Below are positions 17,418 through 26,633 of a stretch of DNA of 64,000 nt, piece by piece. Source of the DNA: CAWHBO01 sp963827735 (GTDB lineage Bacteria > Patescibacteriota > Patescibacteriia > Patescibacteriales > UBA12075). How positions within the stretch are numbered: the first letter of the stretch is position 1; every line of letters begins with the position of its first letter. The DNA lies in assembly GCA_963827735.1 (NCBI GenBank), contig CAWHBO010000003.1:372001-436000 (forward strand), in the 5' to 3' direction. Below the pieces are notes generated by a model, which did not search any database, was not told the DNA's origin, and saw only the letters and a list, made by a program, of their open reading frames with translations. The position numbers and the translations under genes are program-made.

Positions 17418-20288
17418 ATGGCCGAAAAAAAAGAAAAATTGATGATCATTGACGGGAATGCTTTGATACACAGAAGCTTTCATGCGCTCCCGCCGACCAT
17501 GACTTTGAAAGACGGAACGCCGATCAACGCGGTTTACGGATTCGCGTCATTTCTTTTGCGCGCCATGAAAGACATAAAACCGGAATATGTCATTTTGACT
17601 CTGGACATGAAAGGACCGACCTTCCGGCACGAAAAATTTAAAGAGTATAAAGCCAAACGCATCAAGGCCCCGCAAGAACTGTATGATCAGATCCCAATGG
17701 TAAAAAAACTGGCCGAAGATTTTAACATCCCGGTTTTCCAGCAAAGCGGATTTGAAGCAGACGATCTGATCGGGACCATCGCTCAAAAAATAAAAAATAG
17801 CAATGCCGATTCCCAAAAAGCCATGGAGGTGGTGATTGTTACCGGAGACAAAGACACGCTCCAGCTCATTGATAAAAATGTAAAAGTCTACTCCATGAGT
17901 CGCGGCATCAACGAAAGCATCCTTTACGATGAGGATCTGGTTAAAGAAAAGATAGGAGTACGCGTTGATCAGGTGATTGATTACAAAGCTCTGCGCGGCG
18001 ATCCATCGGATAACATCCCGGGCGTTCCCGGCATCGGCGACAAGACCGCCATTGAATTGCTGGCCGCTTATGACAATCTGGATAACATTTATAAAAAACT
18101 GTCAGCCAAGGATAAAAAAATTGATGAGACCGTAAAACCGAGGATTGTAGAATTGTTAAAAGCCCACAAAGAAAGCGCATACTTGAGCCAGGAGTTGGCA
18201 ACCATAAAATGCGATGTTCCCCTGGACTTGGACCTTGGGCATGCATTGTTCAAAAACATCAACAAAGAAAACGCGATTGAGGCTCTGCGCGCCCTGGAGT
18301 TTAAATCGCTTCTGCCCCGCATGCAGGAACTCTTGAATGAAGCGCGTATCGAAGGAAAAGAGGAGAAAAAAATCGCCGCCGAAAACAAATTTATAAGGAA
18401 CCGGAAAGAATTCAAATACTTATCGATAGACCCAAAAGAATCGGGCGGGCAAAAAAAATTCAATAGCTTTTTAAAGGATCTGGGACTGCAAAAACAATTC
18501 TCCTTTGATACTGAGACGTCTTCTTTTGACCCCATCACCTGTGATCTGCTGGGAATAAGTTTTTCTTGGAAAAACGGCGAAGCGTATTTCATCCATTTGC
18601 GGATAGCGAATGAGAAAGAGCAAAAGAAGATTTCACAAGTTTCTTTGTTTGCAGAAAAAAAGCCTGAGCAATCCGAAGGCAGCGAAGAAAAAAAATGGCT
18701 TTTAAAGCTTAACCCGATTTTAGAAAATGGCGGGATAAAAAAAATTGCTCACAACGGAAAATACGACTTGAGAGTTCTGAAAAATTTTGGAATAGACGTC
18801 AAGGGATTTTCATTTGACACAATGATTGCCGCGTATCTCTTGGATCCCGGAGCAAGGGGTCTTGGACTTGATGCAGTAACCCTAAGCGAATTTGGATTTG
18901 AAAAAATCTCCAAAGACGATCTGCTCGGCAAGACTCGCGAACGGATCGCTTTTTCTGAAGTACAAAAAGAAAATTTAAGCTTGTACTCCTGCGAAGACGC
19001 TGATTTCACTTTCCGGCTTGTTAAAAGATTGCAGCCGAAGCTTAAAGAGCAAAACCAAGAAAAACTTTTTTCTGAAATTGAAATTCCGCTGATTGCAGTC
19101 TTGGCGGAAATGGAAGAAAATGGGATCAAACTGGATAAGAATTTTCTGGGCAAAATGGGCGGCGAAGTGCGCGAAAGAATAAAAGATCTGGAAACGAAAA
19201 TCTGCCAATCAGCCGGAAAAAATTTCAACATCAACTCCACCAAACAGCTGAAAGAAATCCTGTTTGAAGATCTTCTGATCCCGACTGATAACATAAAAAA
19301 AACCAAAACCGGATTTTCCACGGCCGCCGACGAGCTGGCAAAACTCCGGGGCTTGCATCCGATAATCGTCCTGCTGGAAGAATACCGCGAGCTGGCTAAG
19401 CTGGAAAGTACGTATATTGACGCTTTGCCCAAACTCATAAACTCAAAAACCGGAAGAGTGCATACTCATTACAACCAAACGATAACCGCCACCGGCCGGC
19501 TTTCTTCCACCGACCCCAATCTGCAGAACATTCCCGTACGAACAGACTTGGGGCGGAAGATCAGGCAAGCATTCGTCGCGGAAAAGGGGTGTAAGCTTCT
19601 GGCGCTTGATTATTCGCAAATTGAATTGCGGCTCGCGGCGCATATGTCCGGCGACAAAAAAATGATCAAGGCTTTTCAGGGCGGCGCTGACATCCATCGT
19701 TCAACCGCCGCTGAGATAAACCAAATTGACTTATCAAAAGTAGACGACCAGATGCGGCGCGAAGCCAAAGCGACGAATTTCGGCGTGCTTTACGGCCAAG
19801 GCGCGCACGGACTTTCCCAAACAGCCGGCATCTCATACGCTGACGCCAAAAATTTCATTGATAACTACTTTGCGGTTTTTACGGACATAAAAAAGTACAT
19901 AGACGACAAAACCGATTTTGCCAAGAGCAACGGCTACGCCGAGACTCTTTTCGGCCGCCGGAGAAATTTACCGGAAATCAATTCCAGCGTCGTAATGATC
20001 AAAAAAGCCGCCGAAAGGATGGCCGTCAACACGCCGCTTCAAGGCACGGCCGCCGATATGCTCAAAGTAGCCATGATAAAGATCCAAAATGAAGTTTGCG
20101 GCGAAGATATCAAAATGGTTTTAACGGTCCATGATGAACTTATCTTTGAAGTCAAAGAGAATCTGGTTGAAACTGCGGCGAAAAGGATAAAAAAGATCAT
20201 GGAAGAAGTGATCAAACTGGACGTCCCGGTCGTGGTTGACGTCAAGGTGGGAGACAATTGGGGGGAGATGGAGAAAGTTAAATTTTGA
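17418..20288 (+). CDS. polA: DNA polymerase I with intact proofreading domain
   Basis: A 956-residue repair and primer-removal polymerase with three domains. The 5' nuclease (1-310) includes GFEADDLIGT and the helix-hairpin-helix GDPSDNIPGVPGIG. The 3'-5' exonuclease (about 360-560) keeps FDTET, NGKYDLRVL and YSCEDADFT, so its metal-binding acidic residues are present. The polymerase domain shows motif A LALDYSQIELR, motif B RREAKATNFGVLYGQG and motif C LTVHDELIFE. Many bacterial Pol I enzymes have lost the exonuclease residues; this one has not. It stands alone, followed by a long palindrome. Confidence 0.97.
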   Translation: MAEKKEKLMIIDGNALIHRSFHALPPTMTLKDGTPINAVYGFASFLLRAMKDIKPEYVILTLDMKGPTFRHEKFKEYKAKRIKAPQELYDQIPMVKKLAEDFNIPVFQQSGFEADDLIGTIAQKIKNSNADSQKAMEVVIVTGDKDTLQLIDKNVKVYSMSRGINESILYDEDLVKEKIGVRVDQVIDYKALRGDPSDNIPGVPGIGDKTAIELLAAYDNLDNIYKKLSAKDKKIDETVKPRIVELLKAHKESAYLSQELATIKCDVPLDLDLGHALFKNINKENAIEALRALEFKSLLPRMQELLNEARIEGKEEKKIAAENKFIRNRKEFKYLSIDPKESGGQKKFNSFLKDLGLQKQFSFDTETSSFDPITCDLLGISFSWKNGEAYFIHLRIANEKEQKKISQVSLFAEKKPEQSEGSEEKKWLLKLNPILENGGIKKIAHNGKYDLRVLKNFGIDVKGFSFDTMIAAYLLDPGARGLGLDAVTLSEFGFEKISKDDLLGKTRERIAFSEVQKENLSLYSCEDADFTFRLVKRLQPKLKEQNQEKLFSEIEIPLIAVLAEMEENGIKLDKNFLGKMGGEVRERIKDLETKICQSAGKNFNINSTKQLKEILFEDLLIPTDNIKKTKTGFSTAADELAKLRGLHPIIVLLEEYRELAKLESTYIDALPKLINSKTGRVHTHYNQTITATGRLSSTDPNLQNIPVRTDLGRKIRQAFVAEKGCKLLALDYSQIELRLAAHMSGDKKMIKAFQGGADIHRSTAAEINQIDLSKVDDQMRREAKATNFGVLYGQGAHGLSQTAGISYADAKNFIDNYFAVFTDIKKYIDDKTDFAKSNGYAETLFGRRRNLPEINSSVVMIKKAAERMAVNTPLQGTAADMLKVAMIKIQNEVCGEDIKMVLTVHDELIFEVKENLVETAAKRIKKIMEEVIKLDVPVVVDVKVGDNWGEMEKVKF

Positions 20289-20312
20289 AATAAGGATAAA
20301 GAAATCAATTTA

Positions 20313-20410
20313 TTCAATATTCAATACTCAATATTCATTCAATATATGAATATTTAATTGATTATTAATTTATTTAATTATTAAATGAATATTGAGTATT
20401 GAATATTGAA
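20313..20410. repeat. Perfect 27-bp inverted repeat behind polA
   Basis: The arms 20313-20339 and 20384-20410 are exact reverse complements built from ATTCAATA words, with a 44-base AT-rich loop that is itself partly self-complementary. It lies between polA and murL. It could end polA transcription or be a small palindromic element. Confidence 0.9.
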
Positions 20411-20463
20411 CATTTGGTGGCCGCCAAGGTGGCGTGTGTGATTATGTATAAATACAATAGAGT

Positions 20464-21813
20464 ATGTCTTACAAAAATTTCATTTTCCAAAAATACGAAC
20501 TGGCAGGCGACAAAAAATCAGCCAAATTTTATTATACCTTGGGTGATAAAATAAACTTTGTTGAAACGATCAAGTTTGATAAGAAGAAAATAGATTGGGC
20601 CAAAGTTAACAACAAGATTTTGGATTCAGTGTTATTCAATTTACACTTGGTTTTGGGCATTGGATATTATAAAACATATTGCCCCAAGAAAATCGTGGTA
20701 AACAGCGGAAAGCTGAACCGGAAGCAAGCGCAATTTTGGAACAAACTTTACACGAAAGGCCTGGGCGAATTCTTTTATAAAAACCAGATAGACTTTAGGG
20801 GCCTGATAAAATTTCCATATACAACTCAAAAAGCCAAAGCCATAAAAACAAAATTTTCTGACAGATCTTTGGTTCCCGTTGGCGGCGGCAAAGACTCAAT
20901 CGTGACTGCGGAGTTGCTGAAATCTGCAGGATTTGATTTCAGTCTGATCAGTTTGCGCGATAGCAAGATTCAGGAAGAAGTTTCAAAAAAGATTGGCAAA
21001 GAACGCATCGTAATCGGCCGAGAAATTGATCAAGAACTGATAAAATTAAACCAAGCCGGCTGTTATAACGGCCACATCCCGATTACCGCTGTTTATTCTT
21101 TCATCACGCTCCTGGCCTGCGTCTTGTACGATTATAAAAATATAATTTTTTCCAACGAACAAAGCGCAAACCATGGAAATGTTAAGTATTTAGGGCAGAC
21201 AATCAATCATCAATACAGCAAGACCTTTGAGTTTGAAAAAGATTTTGATTCATACCTGCATGAGTTCATCACGCCTGACATAAAATATTTCAGTTTGCTC
21301 AGGCCGATATCTGAACTTAAGATAGTTGAGCTGTTCTCGGAATATAAAAAATACTTTCCAGTTTTTTCCAGCTGCAACCGGAATTTCAAAATTGAAAAGC
21401 CCGCGGATAAACGATGGTGCGGCGAGTGCGCGAAATGCGCCTTTGTCTTCAATCAATTGGCGGCTTTCGTCAAAAAAGACGAACTGACAAAATTTTTTGG
21501 AAAAAATCTATACGCCGACAAGACCTTAAAGAATCTATATTTGGAACTGCTGGGTGAAAAGAACATCAAACCGTTTGACTGCGTAGGGACGCCGGAAGAA
21601 GCGAAGCTGGCTTTTTATCTGGCATGGAGCAAAGGTGAGTATAAAAATGATGTGATAATTAAACATTTTTCTGATAGCATTTTGCCAAAAATAAAAAATC
21701 CGGATAAACTGTTGAGTAAAGTCTTACAGTCGTGCGGCCGGCATAACATCCCCAAAGGTTTTTCCGGGATAACAAAAAAGATCTGCGCGAAACAACCAAA
21801 AGTTATCATATGA
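20464..21813 (+). CDS. murL: UDP-MurNAc-L-Ala-L-Glu epimerase (MurL)
   Basis: A 449-residue protein matching the MurL family, which epimerises the terminal L-Glu of UDP-MurNAc-L-Ala-L-Glu to D-Glu in an ATP-dependent step. VPVGGGKDSIVTAEL at 137-151 is a PP-loop-type ATP-binding motif. A Cys cluster (CNRNF and RWCGECAKC near 316-341) and the segments FSNEQSANHGN and NHQYSKTFEFEKDF fit the family. The stop overlaps the murD start as ATGA, which couples translation of the two enzymes. This pairing replaces the usual glutamate racemase route. The assignment rests on motif and context recognition, not a search. Confidence 0.8.
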   Translation: MSYKNFIFQKYELAGDKKSAKFYYTLGDKINFVETIKFDKKKIDWAKVNNKILDSVLFNLHLVLGIGYYKTYCPKKIVVNSGKLNRKQAQFWNKLYTKGLGEFFYKNQIDFRGLIKFPYTTQKAKAIKTKFSDRSLVPVGGGKDSIVTAELLKSAGFDFSLISLRDSKIQEEVSKKIGKERIVIGREIDQELIKLNQAGCYNGHIPITAVYSFITLLACVLYDYKNIIFSNEQSANHGNVKYLGQTINHQYSKTFEFEKDFDSYLHEFITPDIKYFSLLRPISELKIVELFSEYKKYFPVFSSCNRNFKIEKPADKRWCGECAKCAFVFNQLAAFVKKDELTKFFGKNLYADKTLKNLYLELLGEKNIKPFDCVGTPEEAKLAFYLAWSKGEYKNDVIIKHFSDSILPKIKNPDKLLSKVLQSCGRHNIPKGFSGITKKICAKQPKVII

Positions 21814-23147
21814 AAAACAAAAAAAATCCCAGCTTTATGATTGTCGGCTTCGGCATTGAGGGCCGATCTGCTTTTGATTATCTTAAGAAAAAATATCCGA
21901 AATCTGAAATCGCGATTGCCGACGAGAAGACAGTCAACAATCCTCCCAAAGGAACCGAGTTATTTTTGGGAAAAAATTATCTTGAAAAAATTTGCGAATA
22001 CGATGTTGTTATCAAATCCCCCGGCACCCCTTCAAATCTGCCCGAATTCAAAAAAGCTCAAAAGCATAATGTTAAGATAACGACTGTAACCAATCTGTTT
22101 TTTGAAAAATTCCACAAAAGAACAATCGGCGTTACCGGCACAAAAGGGAAAAGCACGACTGCCACCTTAATATATAAAATCTTAAAACAAGCCGGAAAGG
22201 ATGTTCACCTCTTGGGCAATATCGGTGATTGCAATCCTTTCATATTTTTTGATGAAAAAAAATTCAGCAAATCAATTTTTATCTATGAACTTTCAAGCTA
22301 TCAATTGCAGGACCAAAGACAAAGCCCGCATGTCGCTGTTTTTATAAACATTTTTCCCGACCACTTGCCTTATCATGGCAGTTTTGAAAAATATAAAAAG
22401 GCCAAAGCTAACATTGCCAAGTACCAAGATAAAAACGATTTTTTCGTTTATAATTCCGACTATGCTTTCATCAAAAATTTATCAAAGAAAAGCCAAGCTT
22501 TGCCCGTGGACTATCTAAACAAATGCCATCTCAAAAACAATGCGATTTTTTACGGCAAAGAAAAAGTTTTGGATATAAACAACATCAAACTGCTCGGGAT
22601 ACATAACATAAAAAACATCTGCGCCAGCATCTGCGCGGCCAAGATATTCAAAATAAAAAATCAGGATATCAAAAATGCCGTAGAAAATTTCTCAGGTCTG
22701 GAGCACAGATTAGAATTTGTCAGAAAAATAAAGGGGGCCGATTTTTATGATGATGCGATCTCAACGACGCCGGAATCTACAATGGCGGCGATGGAAGTTT
22801 TTAAAGAAAGGATTGGGGTGCTCATACTGGGCGGAGAAGACCGCGGTTACAATTTCAAAAAACTAGCCAAAAGAATTTTTGAATTAAAAATTAAAAATAT
22901 AGTTTTGTTCCCTGACAGCGGCAAAAATATCTGGCAAGAGATCGTAAAGATATATAACAAGAACAACTTAACATTGCCGAAGAAACTGGAAACAAAAAGC
23001 ATGGAGCAAGCGGTTAAATTCGCTTATAAAAATATCTTGCCAGGCCATGTCTGCCTGCTTTCCACAGCATCGCCAAGCTATAGCGTGTTTAAGGATTTTA
23101 AGGAAAAGGGGGAGCGGTTTAAGAGAGCAGTGAGATCAGTTAATTAG
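21810..23147 (+). CDS. murD: UDP-MurNAc-L-alanine-glutamate ligase (MurD, MurL-coupled type)
   Basis: A 445-residue Mur ligase. The N-terminal Rossmann-like part opens with MIVGFGIEGRSAFDYL; the ATP loop GVTGTKGKSTTATLIYKIL lies at about 108-126, and YELSSYQLQD, GSFEKYKKAKANIAKYQ and GLEHRLEFV follow in family order. Mur ligases add amino acids to the cytoplasmic wall precursor. Because murL lies directly upstream with an ATGA overlap, this enzyme probably adds L-Glu (MurD2 type) rather than D-Glu, and MurL then inverts it. That specificity is inferred from context. Confidence 0.88.
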   Translation: MKNKKNPSFMIVGFGIEGRSAFDYLKKKYPKSEIAIADEKTVNNPPKGTELFLGKNYLEKICEYDVVIKSPGTPSNLPEFKKAQKHNVKITTVTNLFFEKFHKRTIGVTGTKGKSTTATLIYKILKQAGKDVHLLGNIGDCNPFIFFDEKKFSKSIFIYELSSYQLQDQRQSPHVAVFINIFPDHLPYHGSFEKYKKAKANIAKYQDKNDFFVYNSDYAFIKNLSKKSQALPVDYLNKCHLKNNAIFYGKEKVLDINNIKLLGIHNIKNICASICAAKIFKIKNQDIKNAVENFSGLEHRLEFVRKIKGADFYDDAISTTPESTMAAMEVFKERIGVLILGGEDRGYNFKKLAKRIFELKIKNIVLFPDSGKNIWQEIVKIYNKNNLTLPKKLETKSMEQAVKFAYKNILPGHVCLLSTASPSYSVFKDFKEKGERFKRAVRSVN

Positions 23148-23178
23148 GAGGAGTATTTGTAACCCATCCTAATTAACT
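23138..23178 (+). terminator. Hairpin spanning the murD stop codon
   Basis: A perfect 12-bp stem, AGTTAATTAGGA / TCCTAATTAACT, starts in the last two murD codons and includes the stop. No clear U-run follows, so it may be an mRNA 3'-end stabiliser or attenuator rather than a full terminator. The holA start is 22 bases downstream. Confidence 0.5.
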
Positions 23179-23200
23179 AATCAACTAATTAACTAAAAAT

Positions 23201-24184
23201 ATGATCATCTTCTTATACGGCCAAGATAACTTCCGAAGCCGCCAAAAACTTAACGAGCTGAAAGATAAATTCAAGCGTGAAGTGGACCAGGCCGGCGACA
23301 GCATTTCTCGTATTGACGGAGAAACGGCCGACTTAAACGAAATCAACGGAGCCATATCTTCTCCGTCTTTATTCGCGCGCAAACGGATGGTCATCATTGA
23401 AAACATTTTTTCCAACAATGCAAAGACCATTGCAAAAGAACTGGCTGCGTATTTTAAAAAAAGAAAGACGGATGATAACATCGTAATTTTTCTTGACGAT
23501 GTAAGCGGCGAAAAAATGGGAGCCAATCCTCTTTTCAAATTTTTAAATGAGCAAAAAACAGTCCAGAACTTCAAGCCCCTGACAAATTCCGAAACCGCTG
23601 CTTGGATAAAAACTGAAGTTGAAAAAAATGGAATGAAGATAGAGCCCAGCGCGGTTGCGCATCTAAACATTCTTTTCCAGAATGACCTCTGGGCGCTTGC
23701 CAATGAGATAAAAAAAATCGAGCACTTTAAGAAAGCCAAACAGGGCGAACTGATTGAAGGCGGCGGAGAGTTGAAAATCGTCGTCGCCGACATTGAAAAA
23801 TTATCCCGCGGAAAAACGGATGAGAACATCTTCGCTTTGACTGACGCCATCAGCCAAAAGCGCAAAGATCTGGCAATGGAGCTTTTGGAAAAAGAGATTG
23901 AATCGGGGGTAGCGGAACAATATCTCCTGCATATGATCCAGAGGAATTTCAAGATACTTTTGAAGATCAGACAAGCGCTTGATTCCGGTTATGCGCAGAG
24001 ACAAATCGCCACCGATTTAAAGCTTCATCCCTTTGTGGTCCAAAAGTCAATCGGGCAGGTCAGAAATTTTTCTTTGGATTTTTTAAAAAAAATTTTCTCT
24101 CATCTCATAAAAATTGACCGCGAATTCAAAACCGGCAAAACTGACCTGAAAACCGCCCTCAGCCTCCTCATTGCAAAAATATAA
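23201..24184 (+). CDS. holA: DNA polymerase III delta subunit
   Basis: A 327-residue AAA+-fold clamp-loader subunit. MIIFLYGQDNFRSRQKLNELK is the usual opening, and KRMVIIENIF, AAWIKTEVEKNGMKIEPSAVAHL and FALTDAISQKRKDLAMELLEK mark the three domains. Delta opens the sliding clamp and, as normal for the family, has no functional Walker motif. It is convergent with rpsT, a very common bacterial arrangement, with a shared terminator between them. Confidence 0.93.
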   Translation: MIIFLYGQDNFRSRQKLNELKDKFKREVDQAGDSISRIDGETADLNEINGAISSPSLFARKRMVIIENIFSNNAKTIAKELAAYFKKRKTDDNIVIFLDDVSGEKMGANPLFKFLNEQKTVQNFKPLTNSETAAWIKTEVEKNGMKIEPSAVAHLNILFQNDLWALANEIKKIEHFKKAKQGELIEGGGELKIVVADIEKLSRGKTDENIFALTDAISQKRKDLAMELLEKEIESGVAEQYLLHMIQRNFKILLKIRQALDSGYAQRQIATDLKLHPFVVQKSIGQVRNFSLDFLKKIFSHLIKIDREFKTGKTDLKTALSLLIAKI

Positions 24185-24187
24185 ATA

Positions 24188-24222
24188 TCTCAGCGAAATC
24201 AGCGAAATCAGAGCAATCAGCG
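24188..24222. repeat. Tandem ATCAGCG-type intergenic repeat, copy 1
   Basis: Tandem-like words (CAGCGAAATCAGCGAAATCAGAGCAATCAGCG) lie just behind holA. A close relative occurs at 25950-25983, in front of another gene. Confidence 0.75.
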
Positions 24223-24234
24223 TATAACCCAAAC

Positions 24235-24271
24235 AAAAAACCGCCCCTTATTATCTACGGGACGGTTTTTT
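24235..24271. terminator. Bidirectional terminator between holA and rpsT
   Basis: AAAAAACCGCCCC and GGGACGGTTTTTT form a 13-bp stem with one mismatch and an 11-base loop, with a U-run in both directions. Confidence 0.85.
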
Positions 24272-24277
24272 GTTGTC

Positions 24278-24547
24278 TTATTTAGCCTTTTGAGCTTTGT
24301 TGAAATTTTTATGCAAGCGGGACTTCTTCCGGTCGCGGGTGTTCTTTTTGATCACTCCTTTTTGTGCGGCTTTATCCAGCGCTTTCAAAGAATCATTCAA
24401 AAGCTGTTCAGCGGTTTTGTCTTTGGCGACAATCGCTTTCCTGGTTTTCTTAACCAGGGTCTTGACGTTGTCTTTGATCTTTTTGTTATAAACTGAGAGT
24501 TTCTTTGATTTTCTCAATTCCTTTATAGCTGATTTTATATTCGGCAT
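24278..24547 (-). CDS. rpsT: 30S ribosomal protein S20
   Basis: An 89-residue helical, lysine-rich protein starting MPNIKSAIKELRKSKK and ending KKNTRDRKKSRLHKNFNKAQKAK, of normal S20 length and pattern. S20 binds 16S rRNA in the small subunit. The convergent partner is holA. Confidence 0.95.
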   Translation of the reverse strand: MPNIKSAIKELRKSKKLSVYNKKIKDNVKTLVKKTRKAIVAKDKTAEQLLNDSLKALDKAAQKGVIKKNTRDRKKSRLHKNFNKAQKAK

Positions 24548-24622
24548 AAATGTTTTTGTTTTCTATGTTTAATATAATAATGGTGCGAGAGCACTTCCGG
24601 TAATATAACACAAAAAATATAT

Positions 24623-25444
24623 TTAATCAAGCCCCTGTTTGGAGGGCAATTTTTTATAAACAAATACCGCGCAAGCGGCAATGATGCAGAGGCTAACAAT
24701 CTGCGGAAATCGCAGCCCCCAAACCTCAGGAGTCCTGTCAATTCTGATAAATTCAAGCGAGAATCTCAGGATAGAATATGATGTTAAATAGATAATGAAC
24801 GGCAAGATTTTATAAAAATTATTTAAATTATTCTTGGTTTGCAAACGGTGATGAATGTATATTAATATAAGAAAAATCGCGACATTACCAAGCGACTCAT
24901 AAAGAAAAGTCGGATGGAAAAAATTATAATTATAAAATCCCGCCACTCGGTTTGCGGGTTCAATCGAAATTCCCCACGGCAAATTTGTCGGCAAGCCGTA
25001 AAGCTCTTGGTTAAAAAAATTCCCCCATCTCCCAATCGCCTGCGCCAGAGCCAGACCTGGGGCATATAAAGATAACAGGGAATAAAAATTTATACTTTTC
25101 TTTTTTGCGTAAAGATATAAAGCGGCCAACCCGGCAAAGATTCCGCCGTGTATCGCCAATCCGCCTTGCCAGACTTTAAAAACATCCAAAGGATTTTGCA
25201 AATAGTAAGGCAACTCAAGAAACACATGATAGATCCGAGCGCCGATGATCCCAAAAATAACCGCATAAAAAACGGAATCAATGATTGCTTCTTCTTTTAT
25301 CCCGTTGCGCTTAGCCAGTTTTATGATCACCGACACCCCGGCAATGATCCCAAGCACGACAAACAAACCATACCAATGAATCGTTACGGGACCGATCTGA
25401 ATTAAAATTGCATTTGGAACAAATGCATGCAGGATGTTGAACAT
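24623..25444 (-). CDS. lgt: Prolipoprotein diacylglyceryl transferase
   Basis: A 273-residue polytopic membrane enzyme that attaches diacylglycerol to the lipobox cysteine of lipoproteins. The Lgt signature GRWGNFFNQELYG lies near residues 140-152, WQGGLAIHGGIFAG near 92-105 is a second conserved segment, and seven hydrophobic helices are visible. Its presence fits the lipoprotein encoded at 62415-63356. It stands alone, with small intergenic hairpins on the upstream side. Confidence 0.94.
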   Translation of the reverse strand: MFNILHAFVPNAILIQIGPVTIHWYGLFVVLGIIAGVSVIIKLAKRNGIKEEAIIDSVFYAVIFGIIGARIYHVFLELPYYLQNPLDVFKVWQGGLAIHGGIFAGLAALYLYAKKKSINFYSLLSLYAPGLALAQAIGRWGNFFNQELYGLPTNLPWGISIEPANRVAGFYNYNFFHPTFLYESLGNVAIFLILIYIHHRLQTKNNLNNFYKILPFIIYLTSYSILRFSLEFIRIDRTPEVWGLRFPQIVSLCIIAACAVFVYKKLPSKQGLD

Positions 25445-25488
25445 ACCTTAATTTTGCTATATAAACCGGCTAAAGTCAACAAAAGAAA

Positions 25489-25530
25489 AAAGGCCTTGCA
25501 ATGTTTTTTATAAAACATCACTCGGCCTTT
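25489..25530. terminator. Compound hairpin between the small membrane protein gene and lgt
   Basis: Outer arms AAAGGCC / GGCCTTT and inner arms ATGTTTT / AAAACAT form one long interrupted stem. On the minus strand it lies just behind the 73-residue protein gene. Confidence 0.6.
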
Positions 25531-25536
25531 AGGCGC

Positions 25537-25758
25537 TTATTTTATTCTTTTGTTTCCCCAGTCCCCTAGGGAAAACTTTATGATTAGCACACCCGCGATA
25601 ATCATAAGAATTGAAAGGGCAAACTTTAGACCAGCCCCTCCATTAGCAAGTAGATCAAGAAGTACTATAATGCCTGTCGCAGAAAGCATTCCTCCAAAAA
25701 CAAAGGCTAAAATACGATCATTTGACGTCCTTTTTTTTCCCATTTCTTTTTTTTCCAT
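25537..25758 (-). CDS. Small two-helix membrane protein
   Basis: An unrecognised 73-residue protein with two helices (near 17-38 and 44-61) separated by a short Gly-rich turn, and a charged MEKKEMGKKRTSND start. The frame is open upstream to 25791, but the ATG at 25758 has GGGGGAT 4-5 bases before it, which decides the start. A compound hairpin follows, and lgt lies further downstream on the same strand. Confidence 0.6.
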   Translation of the reverse strand: MEKKEMGKKRTSNDRILAFVFGGMLSATGIIVLLDLLANGGAGLKFALSILMIIAGVLIIKFSLGDWGNKRIK

Positions 25759-25949
25759 TTTATCCCCCAAAATTAAATTGTTAAAAGACAATAAAAAATA
25801 TTAATAAATTATTATATAATACCATTAAATTTAATTTCTGTCAATAGCAAACTGGTGTATCTTTTATTTATATTTAATATTAGATAAAATTTTAGCAATA
25901 TTTTACAAATTTTACCAGCATGCTATCCTAAAAGTATTATTAAAAAAAT

Positions 25950-25983
25950 ATCAGCGTTATCAGCGCAATCAGAGTAATCAGCG
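25950..25983. repeat. Tandem ATCAGCG-type intergenic repeat, copy 2
   Basis: TCAGCGTTATCAGCGCAATCAGAGTAATCAGCG differs from copy 1 (24188-24222) at only a few bases. It ends two bases before the start codon of the NYN-domain gene, so it forms that gene's immediate 5' leader. Confidence 0.75.
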
Positions 25984-25985
25984 AT

Positions 25986-26492
25986 ATGCTCCACATCATT
26001 GACGCCAACAACCTAGCCGGAAAACTGAATCTTCTTGAAGAAGACAACTTTGATAAAAAACTTTTTGCCATCATCAAAGAATTCTTTTTCGGAAAAAAGA
26101 ATGAAATTTTTCTCGTTTACGACAGCGCCGACCTGATGGGCGACAAATTCACTGACGGCTTTATCAATGTGGTTTACACTCCGCGCGATTCGTTTTACAA
26201 TTCCGCTGACGATAAGATCCTGGAACTCGCGGAAGATTATGCCCGAACCAAAAAAGACGAACTCGCCGTCGTAACCGATGATCTGGAAATCATAGACAAG
26301 ATAGAGAAAATGAAAAACACGACCGGCCTTAAAAAAATAAAAGTCATCAAGGCTACAGACTTTGCCCAGCTCATTGATTACAAATTAAGCAAACAAAAAC
26401 CGGAAGAAAAATCCAACGAAGACGACTCGCGCGGGCTTTCTAATAAAAGTATAGAAAATATTAATGATGAGCTTTTAAGGATTTGGAAATAA
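25986..26492 (+). CDS. NYN/PIN-like (YacP-type) nuclease domain protein
   Basis: A 168-residue protein with a NYN/PIN fold pattern: LHIIDANNLAG at the start, FLVYDSADLMG near 43-53, NSADDKILELAEDYARTKKDELAVVTDD near 72-99. The acidic residues Asp6, Asp46, Asp75 and Asp98-99 are well placed for metal binding. YacP-type proteins are predicted ribonucleases; the target is unknown. The C-terminal 40 residues are a charged tail. There is no Shine-Dalgarno sequence, because the upstream bases are a repeat. A REP-like hairpin and a terminator follow. Confidence 0.72.
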   Translation: MLHIIDANNLAGKLNLLEEDNFDKKLFAIIKEFFFGKKNEIFLVYDSADLMGDKFTDGFINVVYTPRDSFYNSADDKILELAEDYARTKKDELAVVTDDLEIIDKIEKMKNTTGLKKIKVIKATDFAQLIDYKLSKQKPEEKSNEDDSRGLSNKSIENINDELLRIWK

Positions 26493-26503
26493 TAAACCTT
26501 AAA

Positions 26504-26575
26504 CTTCCCCTCTCCGCCGCGAAGCGGGGGAGAGGGGAAGACGAGCGAAGCGAGGCAGGGGTGAGGGAATGGCGC
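26504..26575. repeat. REP-like GC-rich palindrome
   Basis: CTTCCCCTCTCC (26504-26515) pairs with GGAGAGGGGAAG (26529-26540), followed by GAGCGAAGCGAGGCAGGGGTGAGGG. It is GC-rich and unlike the surrounding DNA. The GAGCGAAGCGAG word recurs in the repeat next to tmRNA at 27727-27756. Confidence 0.75.
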
Positions 26576-26580
26576 CAAAG

Positions 26581-26615
26581 AAAACGCCGCGATGCTTGAA
26601 AAGCCGCGGCGTTTT
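26581..26615. terminator. Bidirectional terminator
   Basis: AAAACGCCGCG and CGCGGCGTTTT form an 11-bp perfect stem with a 13-base loop between convergent genes (25986-26492 and 26634-27089). Confidence 0.85.
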
Positions 26616-26633
26616 AAAATTTAAACAGATCAA

